From: Taudactylus pleione
Taxonomy: Eukaryota > Chordata > Amphibia > Anura > Myobatrachidae
Direction of reading: 5' to 3'
Length of the DNA stretch: 64,000 bases
Assembly (NCBI GenBank): GCA_031769625.1
Contig: JAUIMM010000534.1
Coordinates: forward strand, 11,826,501 to 11,890,500
The translations under genes and the position numbers were made by a program. The notes under the pieces were generated by a model that was not told the DNA's origin, did not search any database, and was given only the letters and a program-made list of their open reading frames with translations. Of the stretch, positions 1-10,830 are shown one piece after another (the first letter of the stretch is position 1; each line of letters begins with the position of its first letter).

Positions 1-292
1 CAACCTTTAGCTGCGTGCACAAAAGTGTGTCTTTACTGTGCGCAAAACTGCGACTCAGCCGCGTGTTCAATACTGTGGCACTGCTTTAAATGTTAGGTTC
101 TATCAACAAAGGAAAACAAACTTTTTCCTCTCTTGTCCCTGGATTCTAGTCAGCGTCCCTGGCTCACACGAAAATGGGTAGCGATCTCTCAGCACTGAGC
201 GGTTGCAGGTAAACCCTGCATGTGGCCATTCCACCCTTTGGTGAGAAATCGATAACTGTAGGTGCCGTGTGAGCGGGTAAGTGACTTCACTA

Positions 293-302
293 CGAGCCCC
301 CA
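293..302 (-). promoter_or_regulatory. Retroviral primer-binding site, tRNA-Pro-like
   Basis: Minus-strand TGGGGGCTCG follows the LTR end within a few bases. These ten bases are the start of the classic proline-tRNA primer site of gammaretroviruses; the following bases diverge. The second ERV in the window has the same ten bases at 39514-39523. Confidence 0.65.
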
Positions 303-643
303 ACTAACAATACTGCCTTTGAACCTCTATATACCCCTGCCTATACATTCTAATATCCTGCCTATAAACCTCTAAGGATGATGCTAATTTGCGTACGCAG
401 TCATACAGTAAATAAAGACTCCAGACCTAGAACCTGTGGTTCCAAAGCACAAAGTATTATTCAAGTAAAAGTACAGCAGTTGCACGCTATGATCCTCATA
501 TAATCTTAGCGCAAAGAGATTATACAGACCCAAGTACAATTATGCATATGCAGCGCTCTCTGGTCCAGATGTAGGCATCAGCAAGAAACCCCTCGTCAAT
601 CAGCATTCAGCATGAAGACTAGGAACCCAGGGTCAGAGCACAC

Positions 644-653
644 ATATTTATAC
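644..653 (-). promoter_or_regulatory. LTR TATA box
   Basis: Minus-strand GGTATAAATA sits about 200 bp upstream of the conserved R/U5 stretch, in the same relative place as the TATA boxes at 39232 and 47973 in the other ERV LTRs. Transcription would run leftward. Confidence 0.55.
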
Positions 654-1326
654 CCCCCAGAAATAAACAACACAATAGAGAAGTTTGTTGCTAATACCAT
701 TGGTCCTAAACGAGAGGGCATATCTTACAAGGCATTTAACAGGTTGGTTCAAATAGACACAGCCCAGCCTCTAACAACTGGTGGTCTCTGGTTTCCCGCC
801 TCATGCAAATCCTAACAGTTGTTCATATAATGTACATTTTGTTGCTTGAAAGCTCTGCGGTTCATAAGTTGAGAATGCATGTTGCGATCTCTCCATCGAT
901 ATTACCGGAATACTGTTGAGAGAGTACGCATCAGTACAATACCAAACATGGCTTACTTATCAAGTATAAAACCTTAGTTACGAAATAACCTTTATTTCCT
1001 AGCAATGATAATAAATGTGCATACTCGAATTTTATACCTTATAGCTTATGGAACCTTGTATGTGAATATGTATTGTGTGAGTATGTGGGGTTTGATGTAA
1101 AGACGGTAGTTAACTTGGGGCAGATGCGTGTGCATGGAGCTAATATTCAGCGTTTTCATACAGAGGCTTATGCATTCGCTAATATGCGACTAGTTAATAG
1201 CGCAATTGTGCGCATTAATGTGTGTATGAGAAATGGTGAAAGATGCAATCGCATGATGCTAATAGTAATATCGCCACATGTACTAAAGTGTGAGTTTATC
1301 TAAAATGGTGCTTAGGCGGCCATTCG

Positions 1327-1390
1327 CAAAATGGCGTCTTGCGATCTCATTTCCAAGATGGCATCTTGCGGCCAGTCGCAAGATGGCGTC
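1327..1390 (-). promoter_or_regulatory. Cluster of YY1-like motifs in U3
   Basis: Three close copies of GA(C/T)GCCAT(C/T)TTG lie on the minus strand at 1327-1338, 1354-1365 and 1379-1390, 25-27 bp apart, with a weaker match at about 1302-1310. The core matches the known YY1 consensus (GCCATCTTG). Binding is inferred from the motif only. Confidence 0.5.
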
Positions 1391-1444
1391 GCTGCGATCC
1401 AATTTTAAACTGATCTTGTCTCAGCCAATTATGCAGCTTTGACA

Positions 1445-2112
1445 AAGCAGTGGGTGGATCTAGAGGCAGAATCATCCAAACTCCATTTGAACACTCTTCT
1501 GTGGTCTAAAATTGCTCACTCCTCGCACCCAACAGTAGACCATACCATGGAAATGTGAAAACGACTGCGTACTAACTTTGGATATCCTCTGTGATATCTC
1601 CCCCTTAACCCCATCCTCCACAATCCCCTTTTCCCTCCTGGGACTTCCGGACGGTTTATCTCTAATTGGTCGGTGACTGGGATTGTTAGAATGAGTCACC
1701 TGATGGCTTATGGTCAATTTATGTAATTCCCGAATTTATGTGCTAATACCTGACATGACTTTGAATCTATGCGTTCCCATCGTGTTCCTCCCACACATAC
1801 TGTATAATCTCAGGTATTTATAAGATTTTCTACACAACATGTTTACATCTGACCCTCTTTTTATGGAGGCCTGGAACAGGGATTTTACACATAAGTGCAT
1901 ACAAATTAATTGGGATAAAGTTTTTCAGATCTCCAATGCATGCTCCAATAGTCTGGAGGTTCTGGAAACACAATACAAAGTGTTGACAAGATGGTACAGC
2001 TGTCCTGTCATCCTACATAGATGCTTCCCCTCGGTGCCCCCTCCTCTCTGCTGGAGATGTCTCAAGGAAATGGGTACATATTTGGTGGGATTGTACTCCC
2101 TTTTGGTGTAAG
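1445..2112 (+). pseudogene. L1-type LINE ORF2, C-terminal remnant
   Basis: This is the 3' part of a non-LTR retrotransposon ORF2 downstream of the reverse transcriptase. Starting at the ERV edge the plus strand reads KQWVDLEAES, then NPILHNPLFPPG, and after frame changes ESQ-type sequence (LETQYKVLTRWYS), followed by a Cys pair and an IWWDC-like stretch. This is the conserved L1/Tx1 region with RWY...P and CWRC...W. Stops and at least three frame changes show that it is dead. The left end is cut by the ERV LTR and the right end by the MITE at 2123. I judge it L1 clade rather than CR1 from the RWY-P and CWRC spacing. Confidence 0.75.
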
Positions 2113-2122
2113 AAATAACCAT

Positions 2123-2722
2123 GGGCCTGATTCAGAGCCGTTCGCTATTTGTGGTCGTTCGTTCAAAAACAAGGGGTGGCTATTCAAATGATCCGTTCGC
2201 AAATTGCAGTCTGTTCCCACCTCTAAGTCTGAACGAGCGAGCAAAACATACGCTCGTTTTTTTGATAAAAACGCCCTCTGGCCGCACGCACCATACGTCA
2301 TGTCCGCTATTTATTAGATTAATCGAGTACATCGTACTGCGTATGAACTGCTCGCTATTCTTGTGGTTGGTGTTTTCAACCGCTATTTTGCGAGCAGTTC
2401 TGGCTTTAAAATAACCCAGTGACGTGGTCAATGACGCTGCTGTATTAATTATGCACACCCATAAAACGCCCGTTTTGACCTTTAAGCACGCCTGCGTTCG
2501 GATCTCCACTCCCCATTTTCAAGCACCTTCCCCTGTTACCACCCACATACGCCTCATTCTGTCACTCAAAATAGCAGGCATTCGCTATATTGCGAGCACA
2601 TGAATTTCGGCCGCACTGACTGGTTCGCGCATGCGTATAACGATCCGTACGCATGCGCAGATGTGCGAACATCGCTCGGAACGAGCGTACTGCCGCTAGC
2701 GAGTGGCTCTGAATGAGGGCCC
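2123..2722. mobile_element. MITE, GGGCCTGATTCAGAGCC ends, 600 bp
   Basis: The left end reads GGGCCTGATTCAGAGCC and the right end, reversed, GGGCCCTCATTCAGAGCC, giving about 18 bp of near-matching inverted termini. The interior holds several stem-loops, for example GAACTGCTCGC near 2345 pairing with GCGAGCAGTTC near 2390, and CGCATGCGTA near 2628 pairing with TACGCATGCG near 2648. There is no coding potential. The termini are related to those of the family at 13749, 42447 and 55664, but the interior is different. No clear target duplication was found. The element sits at the 3' edge of the L1 remnant. Confidence 0.7.
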
Positions 2723-2999
2723 TTGGCTTTGGAGATTTTGGGCTTTACTGTACCATTTGGTCCAGATTTTTGGTTGCTTTTTCATATGTCTATCCCTGTT
2801 TCTACATATAAAAAAATCGCTTTAATTAGATATTAGATATTATTGCCAAATAAAATATAATTACATTTGACAATTTTATTTAAAATTATAATTTGCATAA
2901 TCAATGTTCCACTTCCTGCATGTAGATTATCAGCCCTAAATAATTACTAAGGTGCAGATTAAATTAAACACAAGGTTACATTTGTATACTATATAGAAT
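2723..2999. other. AT-rich unassigned sequence
   Basis: The first 90 bases after the MITE could be continued L1 3' sequence but carry no diagnostic motif. The rest is AT-rich with nothing recognisable. Confidence 0.3.
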
Positions 3000-3277
3000 G
3001 TAAGCTCTTACGAGCAGGGCCCTCTACCCTCTTGTGCTTCTTCCTACTTTAGTTTCATCTACTTCTTACTCACCACTAGGGCACCTAACACTTGGTTGCT
3101 TATGCTCTGTTGCTTATCTGTGTGTTATGGTCGCTAATGTAGCAATATATATTATCCATGTCCTGGTCCTGTATTGTATTGTTCTGTAAGTCGCTTATCT
3201 ACAACTTGTTTATGTACTTTGTAAGGCGCTGCGGAACATTTGTGGCGCCATATAAATAAATGATAATAATGTATATT
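3000..3277 (+). repeat. SINE/LINE-type retroposon tail
   Basis: The sequence ends in GTAAGGCGCTGCGGAACATTT, then GGCGCCATATAAATAAATGATAATAAT. A tail of this form (GCGCTGYGGAATATG...GGCGCTATATAAATAA) is a common 3' end of amphibian and fish retroposons. The V-SINE at 33688 carries a diverged version of it. No tRNA-like head is visible here, so this may be a truncated LINE end or a SINE that lost its promoter. Confidence 0.5.
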
Positions 3278-3329
3278 GAAGGCTGCACATAGTTCCATTT
3301 ATAGCAGTATGAAAACCTTGCACTTCTAT

Positions 3330-3492
3330 GGGGCAGATTCAATTAGATGCAACCTGCTGGTGCTCATAAGCCCAATTTTGGTAACTAATTTGTTATTGCA
3401 CTACCATAAAATATGAGTATCAGTGAATACCGCATCCTGCAAAGTCGCCAGGCACTGTTCCGATGGCTGTTCTCCGTACCTGAATCTACCCC
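3330..3492. mobile_element. Short MITE, GGGGCAGATTCA ends
   Basis: 163 bp with inverted ends GGGGCAGATTCAATTAG and, reversed, GGGGTAGATTCAGGTA. It is flanked by TAT on both sides (3327-3329 and 3493-3495). The terminus type and TAT flanks match those of the larger element at 34272/48769. Superfamily is undecided: a TA or TAT duplication would fit Tc1/mariner-like or Harbinger-like elements. Confidence 0.6.
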
Positions 3493-3692
3493 TATGGGAC
3501 AAGCATGTTATCCCAATATCCCGCATGATATTAGCATTTAACAATCTCCGCTGTAGTGTTGTGACTAATTAACAAATGACTTTATGACATTGGCATGGTA
3601 AGCAATTATTTAAGTATAATATTTTTCATTATTTGCATATGTTTCAAGACTCATAATATAATTTAATTAAATAATCATCTTGTGCTTGTCTA

Positions 3693-3981
3693 CAAGCCAC
3701 AACTAAACTTTTTGGTGCCCTATGCCAGAGAGAGCATTGGCGCCCCCCCTCCCCCATTTTTAAATAGAGACACAAGATTGTGCACCTGAAAAAGGGCCAT
3801 GGCCTCATGGTGAAGGGCCTGGGAAGATATAGGGGAGGCCAGGAGATGCTGGGGATAAGAGAATAGGAAGCTACAAGTGAGAATGATAATAAACAGGAAA
3901 ATTGACAGGGCCGAACAGCGCCCCCTGCCCTGCGGTGCCCTGAGCCATGGCACTGTTCGCACTACCCTAGTTACAGCCCTG
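3693..3981. mobile_element. hAT-like MITE, 289 bp, perfect 8-bp duplication
   Basis: Flanked by identical CTTGTCTA at 3685-3692 and 3982-3989. The left end is CAAGCCACAACTAAAC and the right end, reversed, CAGGGCTGTAACTAGGG. An 8-bp duplication with CA(G)G..C termini is the hAT signature. It belongs to the same broad group as the elements at 11104, 54354 and 61754. The interior contains a GGCGCCCCCC-type C-rich tract near each end and no coding capacity. Confidence 0.8.
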
Positions 3982-5264
3982 CTTGTCTACTACATACACA
4001 GTTTCTTAATTATGAATCAATAATACCACTGTAATGTTGTCAGTAGCAGTAAATGAATGTATAGATCTTGTGCGTAGTAGTTGTATCTCCCTTCCTGGAA
4101 TTGTGTGAGGAAAGGATTTCATGTGAGACAGGCAGTGTCATGATTCGTGTTGTGCAATAGTGTTGAGCCACAAACTAGAAAAATAGTTTTAGAGTGGAAG
4201 AAACATAACTGGTATCCTTTAATCCTCTGACAAACTGTCGTGGAAAAGTAGCTGAATTTATCAATGTGTATTTTGAGTGAAAATGTAAACATGAACACAG
4301 CAAACAATAAGATCAATTTTACCTAACATAATAAAATGGTTAAGAGACATTTAAATAGAGGGCTGCAGAGGTAAGAATGATCTGTGCAGGCTTCATTACA
4401 GTAAATTGTGAAGAAAGAGTTAAAATAAAAACAAATGGTTTGGGGTCCCCTTCCAAATCAGTATTTAGCCCCAGACCTCTAAGCCTGGACTGGTACTGGA
4501 AACCAGTCCAGATGGGTCCCCCCTATTTCCAATAACCAGCACCTGGCTGAAACAGCTGGGGGCCACAAAGCATGATGGAATTCCTTGGAAAATGAGGACC
4601 CAAAAATAAAATGGGGTCCCCCAACCCGAGGAACTACCAGTCCTGGGCTTTGCTATTCCCTCCATATCTGGTGGAGGTGGGTGCAGGGTTAATAGTATTA
4701 AGAGCGCCAATAATATTGTTTGTTACATGTGAACTACAAGTCCCAGGTAGGCAGCTCCGGCATGATGGCACTTGTGGAACAAGTGCCAGAATGCTCAGAC
4801 ATTAAGGGCCTGCTGGCACCTGTAGTCTGCCTGTAAAGAAAATATTAAAAGAACCTTTCAGCCTTGGGCTGATTGTTCCTTTGGAGGGGAGACACATTTT
4901 TTGAGGAATTCCAGCCCTGGGCTGACCAGTTTGGGGCTGGATAAGCTGGTTCAGCCTGGTGCTTGATCTAGGAAAATTGGAGGGACCCCATTCCGCACCC
5001 CCCAGCCCTATTTCTCCTACCAGCCAGACTGAGAGGTCCAGGGTTAATCAATGATTTGGGGAGGACCCCAAGCATTGTTAACTTTTTTCACAGCGTACTG
5101 TATCTGTGTAGTGCTTCTGCTAAACTAACCTGCCTAAGGCAAGTATATTGTTTTGGTGAGGGTGCTGCCATTTCACTTTCTGGTTTTGGAGGGTATTAAA
5201 ACCGCCCCTTTAGTAATTCTCTGGGTTCTATGGTTGTCTATGTAAAAACATAGATTACTGGCCT
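3982..5264. other. Unassigned, probably old repeats
   Basis: Nothing codes here. At 4450-4830 there are duplicated phrases (GGGGTCCCC..., ACTACAAGTCCCAG) of the sort seen in dispersed frog repeats, and GGGCTGA-rich phrases recur at 4860-4940. No termini or target duplications could be fixed. Confidence 0.3.
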
Positions 5265-5412
5265 AATGTTCTAAAGTGTTCTAAAGATGTGATTTTGGTC
5301 AGTTTTCTGTTGGTTTTGACTTTAGTAAATGGCTGGTTTTGGTCGGTTTGAAGTCAAAGTACAATTACCCAAAAATCCAAAACCAACCTTTAGTAAATAT
5401 ACCCCTTTACTG
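5265..5412. repeat. AT-rich repeat ending in AGTAAATATACCCC
   Basis: Contains multiple TTTGGT/ACCAAAA phrases and ends AGTAAATATACCCCTTTAC. Similar end sequences occur at 10583 (GGTATATTTACTAAAG) and 25060-25078 (TAAATATACCCCTT), which suggests one dispersed MITE-like family. Confidence 0.4.
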
Positions 5413-5983
5413 TATTTCTAACATGTTATATATGAGGTTATTAGACCGCAGGAAAGAAGAAGGTATAATTTGAGAGAGAACCTGCAATGGCTTGAAGTTC
5501 ATTGTTGGCTATACTTGGTGTACATGTGAATTTCCTTTCAATACAAATACGGTATTAACATCAATAACTTTCATTAACAAACAATTTTGACCACCTCACA
5601 ATATTGTTTACACCAATATTGGCCAAAGACTGCATCGAGCTACAGTAGCTGGCTAAACTAATCAACAGAGCAGCAGCAGACAGAATGGCAGTTTAATAAA
5701 CTATATGACCCTATAGTATATTTTCATTAATTAAGATTTTGAAGCCTAAAAGCAAAAGCCTAGTAGAAAGATAAGTAATATATTACCAACACACTTCTCC
5801 AAACAGCAAATTACAGGCCTCAGGCCAGTACAGGTAAATGGAGATATAGTAATAGGCTAGTAGTCTTTACATCAATAGAGCAAGGTAGTCAAAGCCCATA
5901 ATTAAAAGTGGTGCATGATGGAATTGTTCTTTGGCCCTCCCACCCATCATTATGTTGAATATTAAAAAGAACATGCACAGTTT

Positions 5984-6045
5984 AACAAATCAAGCACTTT
6001 AGCGACAGGGACTGCCACTGTTATGTCTGAAGTGCTTGGTTTGTT
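5984..6045 (-). other. Conserved hAT 3' hairpin, old version
   Basis: Arms at 5984-6003 and 6025-6045 pair around a 21-base loop containing GACTGCCACTG. The place and loop match the hairpins in the young copies (32102-32166, 35078-35141, about 56753-56815). The stem sequence differs (CAAGCACTT here, CAATCATTT there), yet both arms changed so that pairing holds. Confidence 0.65.
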
Positions 6046-6809
6046 TGGACCCCAGAAATTAAGGTGGCTAACATTGTTGTTAATCATCATCACAGTTGAA
6101 AGATGTCATTAAAATACTCATCATCACCCTCATTAGTGTTAATATTATCATTACATGATATTAGCTCATCCCCACTGAAATCCACTATCAGAGACCTCAA
6201 CAAGAATCCTTGACTGTGGTGCAACTCTGCCTATGGACAGAGAGCCATAATTTGAATACCTTGCTTATTTTACTGCCACCACCGATGAAGCCATCGGTCC
6301 TCTACCTCTATAACACAATTGTGCAGACTCGGCATCTCAAACATCTGGTAATTTGACCCCCCTCTGCGTTTAGCAATTAACAATAGATATAGCGTAGCCG
6401 TAGCATTATAACAATCTCTTCAAATACTGGGTTTTGGAGTATATAGTATATGACATAAACTAATAAAGAATACTTTTTATTATGAAAAGGAGTACAATGC
6501 TTAGATATAAAATGTTACAAAGGAAAGTAGTTACAAAATATATACATGTATAGCAATTTACAAATAAAAATAGGATTTACAAATAACATGTAAAATCTGT
6601 CCTGAAGGATCGGTTAAACTTCAACGTGAGATTGATCCCTCAGTTTGAACCCAGAACAAAGAAACCCATACCTGTTATCCCCTGTGCACCCCTTTGTGAT
6701 GTCATAACCAAGTGTTTGCTGAGTGGCTGACCAGCTAATTAAATCTGTGAACCTCGAAGTCCCTTGTAACTTTAGATCAAATAATTCTTTATTCTTCCCT
6801 TGTGGAAGA

Positions 6810-6945
6810 CTGCAGCATGCTAGCTGGCTAAACTACGCAACATAGCAGCCACACAAACACATGGCAGTTTAAAAGAATAAGGCACATCTATGAAATATAG
6901 AGGCACAACAGCGGCAGACCGAATGGCAGTTTAATAAACTATATG
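6810..6945 (-). repeat. Duplicated hAT 3'-end segment
   Basis: GCTAGCTGGCTAAACTA and GAATGGCAGTTTAATAAAC repeat sequence at about 5640-5705 in the same order. This is a partial second copy of the old hAT 3' region, lying between the transposase remnant and the unassigned block 6240-6810. Confidence 0.5.
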
Positions 6946-7070
6946 AGGAGATGTTGTCATGTCATGTACCACTTGAGCTGACAACTTGCTCGCAAGGAAC
7001 TCTTTGCATCTCTTAAGATATGTGTCAGTTGGAACAAAATACAATACCTGGTTGGAACAAAAGACATTAC

Positions 7071-10000
7071 CTATGACTTATACCTAGGATCAAGCATGGT
7101 TGCCAAAATGTAGTGATCCAATTGCAAAATATTGCAAACCCTTTTGTTCTGGCGAAGTGAATAAAGAACTTGATCTACAAATCCAACATGCTTAGAGGAA
7201 TTGCTTTGTTTAATCTCCTCCTTCAGCTTCACTAGCTTTTTTTCCAGTAGTTTAATTAAGGGTATGACCTGACTCAGGCTGGCAGTGTCTAAACTCACTT
7301 TCATGGTTACAAATTCAAATGGTATCAGTAGCTTGCATAAAACAGAGAGTATTTTCCACTGTGCTGGATTAAGGTACAACTCCCCCATGTCCCTTTGCCG
7401 TGGCTTAATGTGTACATTTGAATGGCTTGTTGCTGTTCCTCCAGTCATTTAAAGGGTTGAATTCCACCTGATTAATACCTTTTGCTTCAGTTGGTGGCAT
7501 GGCAAATGGAACTGTTATTACAGCTGCTGCAAACTTCTACATGCAGTTTCTCAATGGTGAAAATGTCCAGAATCTTTTGGCCACAGTCAGTATCTCATGC
7601 AGAACCTGTAATTTATTAAGACATTCTGAACCACCAAGTTTATTGTAAGTGCAAAAGATGGTACATGTTGAAAATCACCCAGTTGTAATACTCATACAAT
7701 GTTACTTGCATTATCGAAAATGACAAATCCTGAACAGACATATCTTTGTAAATATGTGCAACAAAGATCTCTGGATTTCCATTACCATGTAATATTCAAA
7801 TGTTATTGCTGGTCTATTGAAGTGTGCTTGGGGACATTTTATTCTTTCTTTTCTAGTCTAAATGAATCCCCTCCCTTTCATGCATCTGTGAAAGACTATT
7901 AAGTTTGATATGAGTAACCGCTATTTTATTTTATTGTTTTGAAAAGCATGTATGGGACCAGCATTAGGAGGGTGTGCAGGTTCCTGTAGTGCTATTTGGA
8001 GGATTCTGGGGAACCTCCAGGTAAGTTGGCTTTCAACTTAGACATATTAATGTATGTGCTATTATCATGTGGCATAACAGTATGCAATTATATGACCCAA
8101 AGTGGGTGCTATTATCATGTAGCTTTTAGGGACACTGATACAGGGACGCCTTTATGTGTCCCAGTGCTTAAACGTAGCCTTGCAAGTATACTATATGCAA
8201 CAAAGATCTCTGGATTTCCTTGTGGTATTCAAATCTTATTGCTGGTCTGTTGAGGTGTGCTGGGGACATTTTTCCTTTTTTTCTAACGTAGATTAAACCC
8301 CTCCCTCTCATGCACCTGAGAAAGACTATTAAGTTGATGTGAGCAACCTCTATTTTATATTACTAAATCCTGAGCAGAGTCTTAGCCGGGTAAGCCATTT
8401 TGCTATCACATCCCTGAGTTGACACCGGTATCCCTCTTAGTAAAGCCAGTGATACAGAGAGTAGGTTAGGTACTGCTGCTGCTGAAGGCAATACACCCAT
8501 CCAGTGGGATGTCACAGTCATGGAATCTTTATTTTGACCTGTACCATTTGTCCACATATCTGTAGTTAAGTGGATAGTCAGTACAATGGAATTTTCTAGG
8601 CCAAGAATAATTTTTTTAATGACCTGGTATAGGTTAGGAATTGTTGCGCTGCTTAAATGGAATCGAGATGGAATTTGGTAGCATTGCATGGACACTTGAC
8701 CTCAACTAAGTGTCTTAAACCAGGTGCATTGATGGCAGATATTGGAAGCAGATCTAATGCTGACATCATGGCTTTAGTGATCCACTGTGCAACAGGATTG
8801 TGGCTGACTTACTTGGTTCCTGTTGCAAAGGACAGTTTCAATGTCAAAGCTGTTTGAAACTACTAGTCTTCGTGGTCTCCTTCTGTGATGATGATTCACC
8901 CTCAACAGCAGCGTCGCTAGTGTGCAAGGATTCTTCTTGGGAATTCTGGAAATGGGAGTAGTTGTTAGCCTTTGCAAGTTGAATGCAGGAGGACTAGCTC
9001 TGAACATTATTGAGGAGGTTGAAGATCAAGGTGTTGGTGGTAGAGATTGCATGTGCTAGGATCTATTCAAGCTGATGGTAACTGATGCTGGAGTTCTTGG
9101 TATTGTTTTACAGGATTTTTCAGATTCTGATAAATAATTTGCACAAAGTAATTGTAAATAACGTAACAGAGAGGATGTGTTTAGATAATCAACATCCCTA
9201 CCTCTACTTACTTTGGCCTCACAAATTATACAGTTACCTTGACAAATTTCAGGAATTGGGAAAAAATTATTCCACATGGAAAGGTGACTTTTATGGTCTT
9301 ACGCCAAACCATGACTATGGTCTTCTTCTAAGTTATCACTGTCAAGAACTGCTGCCACTGGTGGCTGACTTACTTTGATACAAACAACATACACCTTCTG
9401 AATTTTATCAATTTCTTCTTGACAAACACATTCATCATCAACATCCTCAAGTCAAATATACACAAATATCCCCATCATTCTGTTGCACTTCAACAGTAGC
9501 ATCCTCAATTTTTATGTCATCATTATTACTTTTCCTACTACTCATCCTCACATTTGCAGAGGATGCAGAATTGGTGAAAGGAGGCTTCTCTATGATGACA
9601 ATGTCAGAAATGTCAGACTTACGCATAGCACCCATGAATGGCCTTAGACTCTCCTCAGGGCTCTGTGCAGTTGGTGAACACACAGTTTGTTCTTTAGCCT
9701 TAGTGGGGGGGGTTTGTGCACTTTTTTGCCTGTTTTAAAGTTGTCACCTTTAGACTCAGAGCGAGAAGGTGGGGCATGCTAGGTTACCAAAGATGACTGA
9801 CTGTGTTTGACCCCAGCTTCCTCAATAAGTATTCCAATGCATGAAAGAGCAGTAGCAGCACCACCACTCATAAAGAAAGGCCATGGTCTGAGCTGTTCCT
9901 TGTTTTTGCGTATTGTGTATGGCATGTTGGCAATTTTATATATTTCAGCAATCATTTTCCTTTCATAGTCAGAGGTGATGTTTTTTTATGATTGTGAAAT

Positions 10001-10136
10001 ATTGTTTATATTTGAGGTACCGTTTACAGCTTCTTTCTCCTTGACTACCTTTCGGAGATATTGAAGAAGTACTATAACTCGCAGCAGCCGCAGCACTAGT
10101 ACTGGGTTCCTCCTGCTCTTCTATCGACTGATCCAT
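7071..10136 (-). pseudogene. Degraded hAT (ZBED-type) transposase
   Basis: hAT transposases bind the transposon ends through a BED zinc finger and cut with an RNase H-like domain. Remnants run in order on the minus strand: a start at 10136 (MDQSIEEQEEPSTS, similar in position and acidity to the young copies); an acidic region at 9683-9447 ending DATVEVQQNDGD; a BED finger at 9277-9130 (IICEAK, SRGRDV, with the second histidine region degraded); the first catalytic block at 8695-8500 (LTTDMWTNGTGQ); the second-aspartate region interrupted at 7738; and the helical insertion at 7448-7071 (DTASLSQVIPLIKLLEKK, ending ATMLDPRYKS). Stops and frame changes separate all of these. No C-terminal dimerisation block was found. 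Confidence 0.75.
7739..8364. mobile_element. Insertion with long direct terminal repeats
   Basis: This 626-bp insert splits the old transposase. Target sequence AAATCCTGAACAGA at 7725-7738 is repeated as AAATCCTGAGCAGA at 8365-8378 (13 of 14). The insert begins and ends with similar blocks of about 170-190 bp (about 7745-7937 and 8190-8362; shared phrase CAACAAAGATCTCTGGATTT) around a 250-bp middle. The layout resembles a small LTR element or a dimeric SINE. The 14-bp duplication is too long for normal LTR integration and fits LINE-driven insertion better. No promoter or coding region was recognised. Confidence 0.55.
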
Positions 10137-10337
10137 AATTGATTTTATTTTTTACACCAGGATAGGAGTAAAGTTACTGTAGTTGAACTTAATTGGCACC
10201 ACACCAAGTGAATTTAACAACAATCAGATAGGGAAAGGATGGGCTGTTAAATTTACCATGCAATTTTATTAAAAGACTGGAATTTTCTTTTTCACAAAAG
10301 CAAAAACATTATTTTGCCCCACTCATGATTTTTGGCA

Positions 10338-10580
10338 GATGATGGGGGATACCACAGCACACAGTAGCTGCCACTGACAAACACACTATGCTAATTTTTT
10401 AATTCCTTTACAAAACATTGTAATTTTTTTACACACCAGAAACAGAGCAGGTTTTCATTGTTTTGGGGTGTAGATGATGGGGGGATACCACCAAACACAA
10501 TAGTTGCCACTGAAAAACATGCAATTTTTTACATTTCTTTACAAAACACTGGCATATTGTTTTCACACAAGGAACAGAAC
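10338..10580. repeat. Subterminal tandem repeat of the old hAT
   Basis: About two units of roughly 140 bp. Each starts GATG(G)GGGGATACCAC, continues with TGCCACTGA(C/A)AAACA and a T-rich run, and ends with a CA(C)A..GGAACAGA-type phrase. It lies upstream of the transposase start, where the young family has its 155-bp array, but the sequence is unrelated. Confidence 0.55.
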
Positions 10581-10582
10581 AG

Positions 10583-10830
10583 ATGGTATATTTACTAAAG
10601 ATTGATTTTGGATTCTGTTCGATTTGCAATTCGATTTTGGTTCAATTTCCATTTGATTTTGACATTGGAGATTTACTAAAGCCAAAATGGAATGTTTTCC
10701 TCCAACAGAAAACTGAATTTCACTCAAAATCAAATATAAGCAAAACATTGATGCTTTCCCATAGTCGAATATAGGATGCCTTCATTTACTAACATTCAAT
10801 TTACAGCCAAAGAGTCAGACAGACTCTTAT
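10583..10830. repeat. AT-rich MITE-like repeat
   Basis: Starts near GGTATATTTACTAAAG and has internal GATTTTG/CAAAATC complementarity and a second TTTACTAA phrase at about 10785. It is related in end sequence and style to 24780-25078 and 5265-5412. Confidence 0.45.

Larger units (their letters stand above)
1..1444 (-). mobile_element. Class I ERV, 5' LTR and leader, cut by window edge
   Basis: Read on the minus strand this is a retroviral LTR followed by a primer-binding site and untranslated leader; gag and pol would lie to the left of the window. The LTR starts TGTCAAAG at 1444, the same start as the LTRs of the ERV at 34517-48251. The two also share the order U3, TATA box, a conserved stretch reading TTTGTGCTTTGGAACCACA, and a proline-tRNA-like primer site. 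Leader sequence at about 115-150 matches the leader near 39700 (shared phrase GAATCCAGGGACAAGAGAG). U3 sequences differ a good deal, so this is a sister subfamily rather than a recent copy. No coding region is present here. The open frame across 103-303 spans the primer site and is not a gene. Confidence 0.8.
306..1444 (-). repeat. LTR of the minus-strand ERV
   Basis: About 1.14 kb. The U3 edge at 1444 is set by the TGTCAAAG start shared with the other ERV; the U5 edge lies just before the primer site and is uncertain by a few bases. It abuts an L1 fragment at 1445, so the provirus probably landed in L1 sequence. The second LTR is not in view, so no target duplication can be checked. Confidence 0.7.
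5550..10580 (-). mobile_element. Old hAT DNA transposon, minus strand, degraded
   Basis: An ancient relative of the young hAT family at 26747. Right to left it has a subterminal tandem repeat (10338-10580), a start codon at 10136, transposase remnants down to about 7071, then 3' untranslated sequence that aligns block by block with the young copies. Shared blocks include CACCTCACAATA, GTAGCTGG, GATGGAATTGT, GGCCCTCCCACCC and ACATGCACA. Terminal repeats are no longer recognisable. Many stops and frame changes are present. Later insertions include 7739-8364, and probably 6240-6810, which is unlike any other hAT copy here. Confidence 0.75.

Noticed and set aside
612..1303. Short plus-strand frames of 67 and 76 codons
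   Set aside because: They lie antisense within the ERV LTR and have no recognisable domain.
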